Source: SURF-43 sp964628985 (GTDB taxonomy: Bacteria; Chloroflexota; Dehalococcoidia; UBA2979). From it: 15,697 nt of DNA. The stretch covers positions 1-15,697 of the forward strand of contig CAZVNJ010000050.1 in the NCBI GenBank assembly GCA_964628985.1, written 5' to 3'. Positions 15,174 through 15,697 of this stretch are shown piece after piece; positions within the stretch are counted from its first letter, which is position 1, and the number at the start of each line of letters is the position of its first letter. Under the pieces are notes generated by a model. The model saw only the letters and a program-made list of their open reading frames with translations, had not been told where the DNA came from and did no database searches. The translations under genes were made by a program, and so were the position numbers.

Positions 15174-15230
15174 ATGAGCAAGACCACGGACTGGCGCATC
15201 CTGGGGAAGACGCGGCACACCTCGGTCTAA
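15174..15230 (+). CDS. Possible 18-codon small ORF
   Basis: ATG 15174 has GGAGG spaced 6 bases upstream and opens MSKTTDWRILGKTRHTSV before TAA. Every sense codon ends in G or C, as in the real genes here. After the TAA the same frame stays open for 21 codons to a second TAA at 15294, with another GGAGG just after the first stop and a TTG 15246 in frame. It could be a leader peptide, a small protein, or chance in a high-GC region. No homologue is known to me. Confidence 0.3.
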   Translation: MSKTTDWRILGKTRHTSV

Positions 15231-15317
15231 CGGAGGGTCACGCCATTGAAGTACGTCGCCGCCGGTGACGAAGGCCACCGGCACCCTGACCGCTAAGCAG
15301 TCACAACTCGGCACCCC

Positions 15318-15331
15318 GGACTTTCGAGTCC
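15318..15331 (+). other. Hairpin with UUCG tetraloop
   Basis: GGACT and AGTCC flank TTCG, giving a five-base-pair stem with a UUCG loop, a very stable RNA motif. It is followed at once by a second hairpin, GCGCGG ATC CCGCGC (15334-15348). Both lie between the small ORF and the terminator, suggesting a folded plus-strand RNA. Confidence 0.4.
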
Positions 15332-15372
15332 ACGCGCGGATCCCGCGCAACTCGCGCCTGCGCATGGCGCAT

Positions 15373-15386
15373 TGAAGTCGACTTCA
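15373..15386. repeat. 14-base perfect palindrome
   Basis: TGAAGTCGACTTCA is a perfect inverted repeat ten bases before the terminator stem. It could be a dimeric-regulator site or a weak RNA hairpin. The start of the motif (ATTGAAGT) also occurs at 15244-15251, followed in both places by ACGTCGC within a few bases. Confidence 0.4.
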
Positions 15387-15395
15387 CGTCGCACT

Positions 15396-15430
15396 GAAGC
15401 CCCGCCTGACGGCGGGGCTTCTGTTTGTCC
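15396..15430 (+). terminator. Rho-independent terminator
   Basis: GAAGCCCCGCC (15396-15406) pairs perfectly with GGCGGGGCTTC (15411-15421) around TGAC, followed by TGTTTGTCC. The T-rich side is on the plus strand only, so it ends a plus-strand transcript: either the long tail of the metallo-hydrolase mRNA or a separate RNA starting after 15033. On the minus strand the stem is followed by a mixed sequence and would be a poor terminator for the NorD-like gene. Confidence 0.85.
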
Positions 15431-15454
15431 TCGCTCCGAGGCTCGGCTGGCGCG

Positions 15455-15697
15455 TCAGTCCGCCGCCAGGTGGCGGTACAGCGTTGGCAATCGGCGCGGC
15501 AGTGACTCGATGTCGTCGACGACCTCGTAGCCGATGTCGTCACACATCTGCTTCAGGTAGTCGTGGCCTTCCTTGTCGACGGTGATCAGGAACGGCGTGA
15601 TGCCCTCACGCTTCGCCTCGACGAGTGCCTGCTTTGTGTCGTGGACGGCGTATTCCTTCTCCGTCCGGTCACGGCCGTAGCCGTGGTCCTGCGGGCG
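15455..15697 (-). CDS. Partial NorD/CbbO-like von Willebrand factor A domain protein, C-terminal end
   Basis: The minus-strand frame enters from the right edge and ends at TGA 15457-15455, giving the last 80 residues. It reads RPQDHGYGRDRTEKEYAVHD, then TKQALVEAKREGITPFLITV and DKEGHDYLKQMCDDIGYEVV, ending SLPRRLPTLYRHLAAD. This matches the end of the VWA domain in NorD/CbbO-type proteins: the TDG(R/K)PxD-type turn, an EDTRxAVxEAxxxGxxPFxxTxD-like helix-strand and the final LPxRLPxLYxxL helix. Such proteins work with MoxR-type ATPases (NorQ/CbbQ) to insert metals or activate enzymes such as nitric oxide reductase or Rubisco. The MIDAS site and any partner lie outside the window. Confidence 0.85.
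   Translation of the reverse strand, partial: RPQDHGYGRDRTEKEYAVHDTKQALVEAKREGITPFLITVDKEGHDYLKQMCDDIGYEVVDDIESLPRRLPTLYRHLAAD

Larger units (their letters stand above)
15034..15454. other. 421-base stretch without a recognised gene
   Basis: It contains, on the plus strand, a weak hairpin just after the hydrolase stop (AGTGC/GCACT, 15052-15067 region), a short ORF with a good ribosome binding site, a GCCGGTG/CACCGGC hairpin (15261-15282), a UUCG-loop hairpin (15318-15331), a GCGCGG/CCGCGC hairpin (15334-15348), the 14-base palindrome TGAAGTCGACTTCA (15373-15386) and a strong terminator. No tRNA, tmRNA, RNase P or 6S signature was recognised. It may be a long 3' untranslated region, a small RNA, or a decayed gene. 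Confidence 0.6.

Noticed and set aside
15020..15220. Minus-strand 66-codon open frame containing VPPYIVGNFVRVRASTGFGV
   Set aside because: Most of its codons end in G or C and the peptide looks protein-like, but it starts with GTG without a clear ribosome binding site, overlaps the end of the metallo-hydrolase, and conflicts with the plus-strand small ORF and terminator direction. I cannot place it in a family.
15318..15335. TTCGAGTCC resembling a tRNA T-loop
   Set aside because: The flanking bases do not form a five-base-pair T-stem around a seven-base loop, and no anticodon or acceptor stem fits; it is better read as a UUCG hairpin.

Overview
The window is a GC-rich bacterial chromosome segment, densely packed with genes that mostly end or start within 100 bases of each other. 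The gene set (DUF951, bifunctional-nuclease-domain protein, type-2 PyrF, an F420-dependent luciferase-like oxidoreductase, and frequent GTG starts) suggests Chloroflexota, perhaps Dehalococcoidia or Thermomicrobia. This is inference from family content; no rRNA is present to confirm it. No mobile element, CRISPR array, tRNA or rRNA was seen, and codon use looks uniform, so this reads as core rather than accessory DNA.

Left part (1-3539). A minus-strand operon runs murI, pyrF, DUF951, bifunctional nuclease domain protein, then a small membrane-protein fragment cut by the left edge that resembles the AtpI/AtpZ accessory subunit of ATP synthase. Diverging from murI is comB, a 2-phosphosulfolactate phosphatase homologue whose ATG lies 6 bases after a -10-like box, so its mRNA may be leaderless.

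Middle (3536-9730). A tight minus-strand operon encodes a MoxR AAA+ ATPase, a DUF58 protein and a polytopic membrane protein with a C-terminal DUF4129-like domain. It resembles the MoxR/DUF58/transglutaminase module, but no transglutaminase domain is present. Diverging from it is a DinB/maleylpyruvate-isomerase-like protein, followed by an orphan GltD-type iron-sulfur flavoprotein oxidoreductase whose ribosome binding site lies in a hairpin.

Right part (9731-15697). An unrecognised 225-residue protein (minus) diverges from an FmdB-like zinc-ribbon protein with a damaged second Cys knuckle and a His-rich tail, then cinA, then a DUF2971 protein. A strong hairpin separates these from a convergent F420-dependent oxidoreductase, which diverges from a metallo-beta-lactamase-fold hydrolase. 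After that comes about 420 bases without a recognisable gene. It holds a short ORF with a good ribosome binding site, several hairpins and a strong plus-strand terminator. The C-terminal end of a NorD/CbbO-like von Willebrand factor A protein enters from the right edge.

Most genes are housekeeping or conserved-unknown. The least explained parts are the transcribed-looking stretch at 15034-15430, the 225-residue unknown protein, the MoxR/DUF58/DUF4129 operon without a transglutaminase, and the DUF2971 gene next to cinA. I found no clear evidence of a wholly new multi-gene system.
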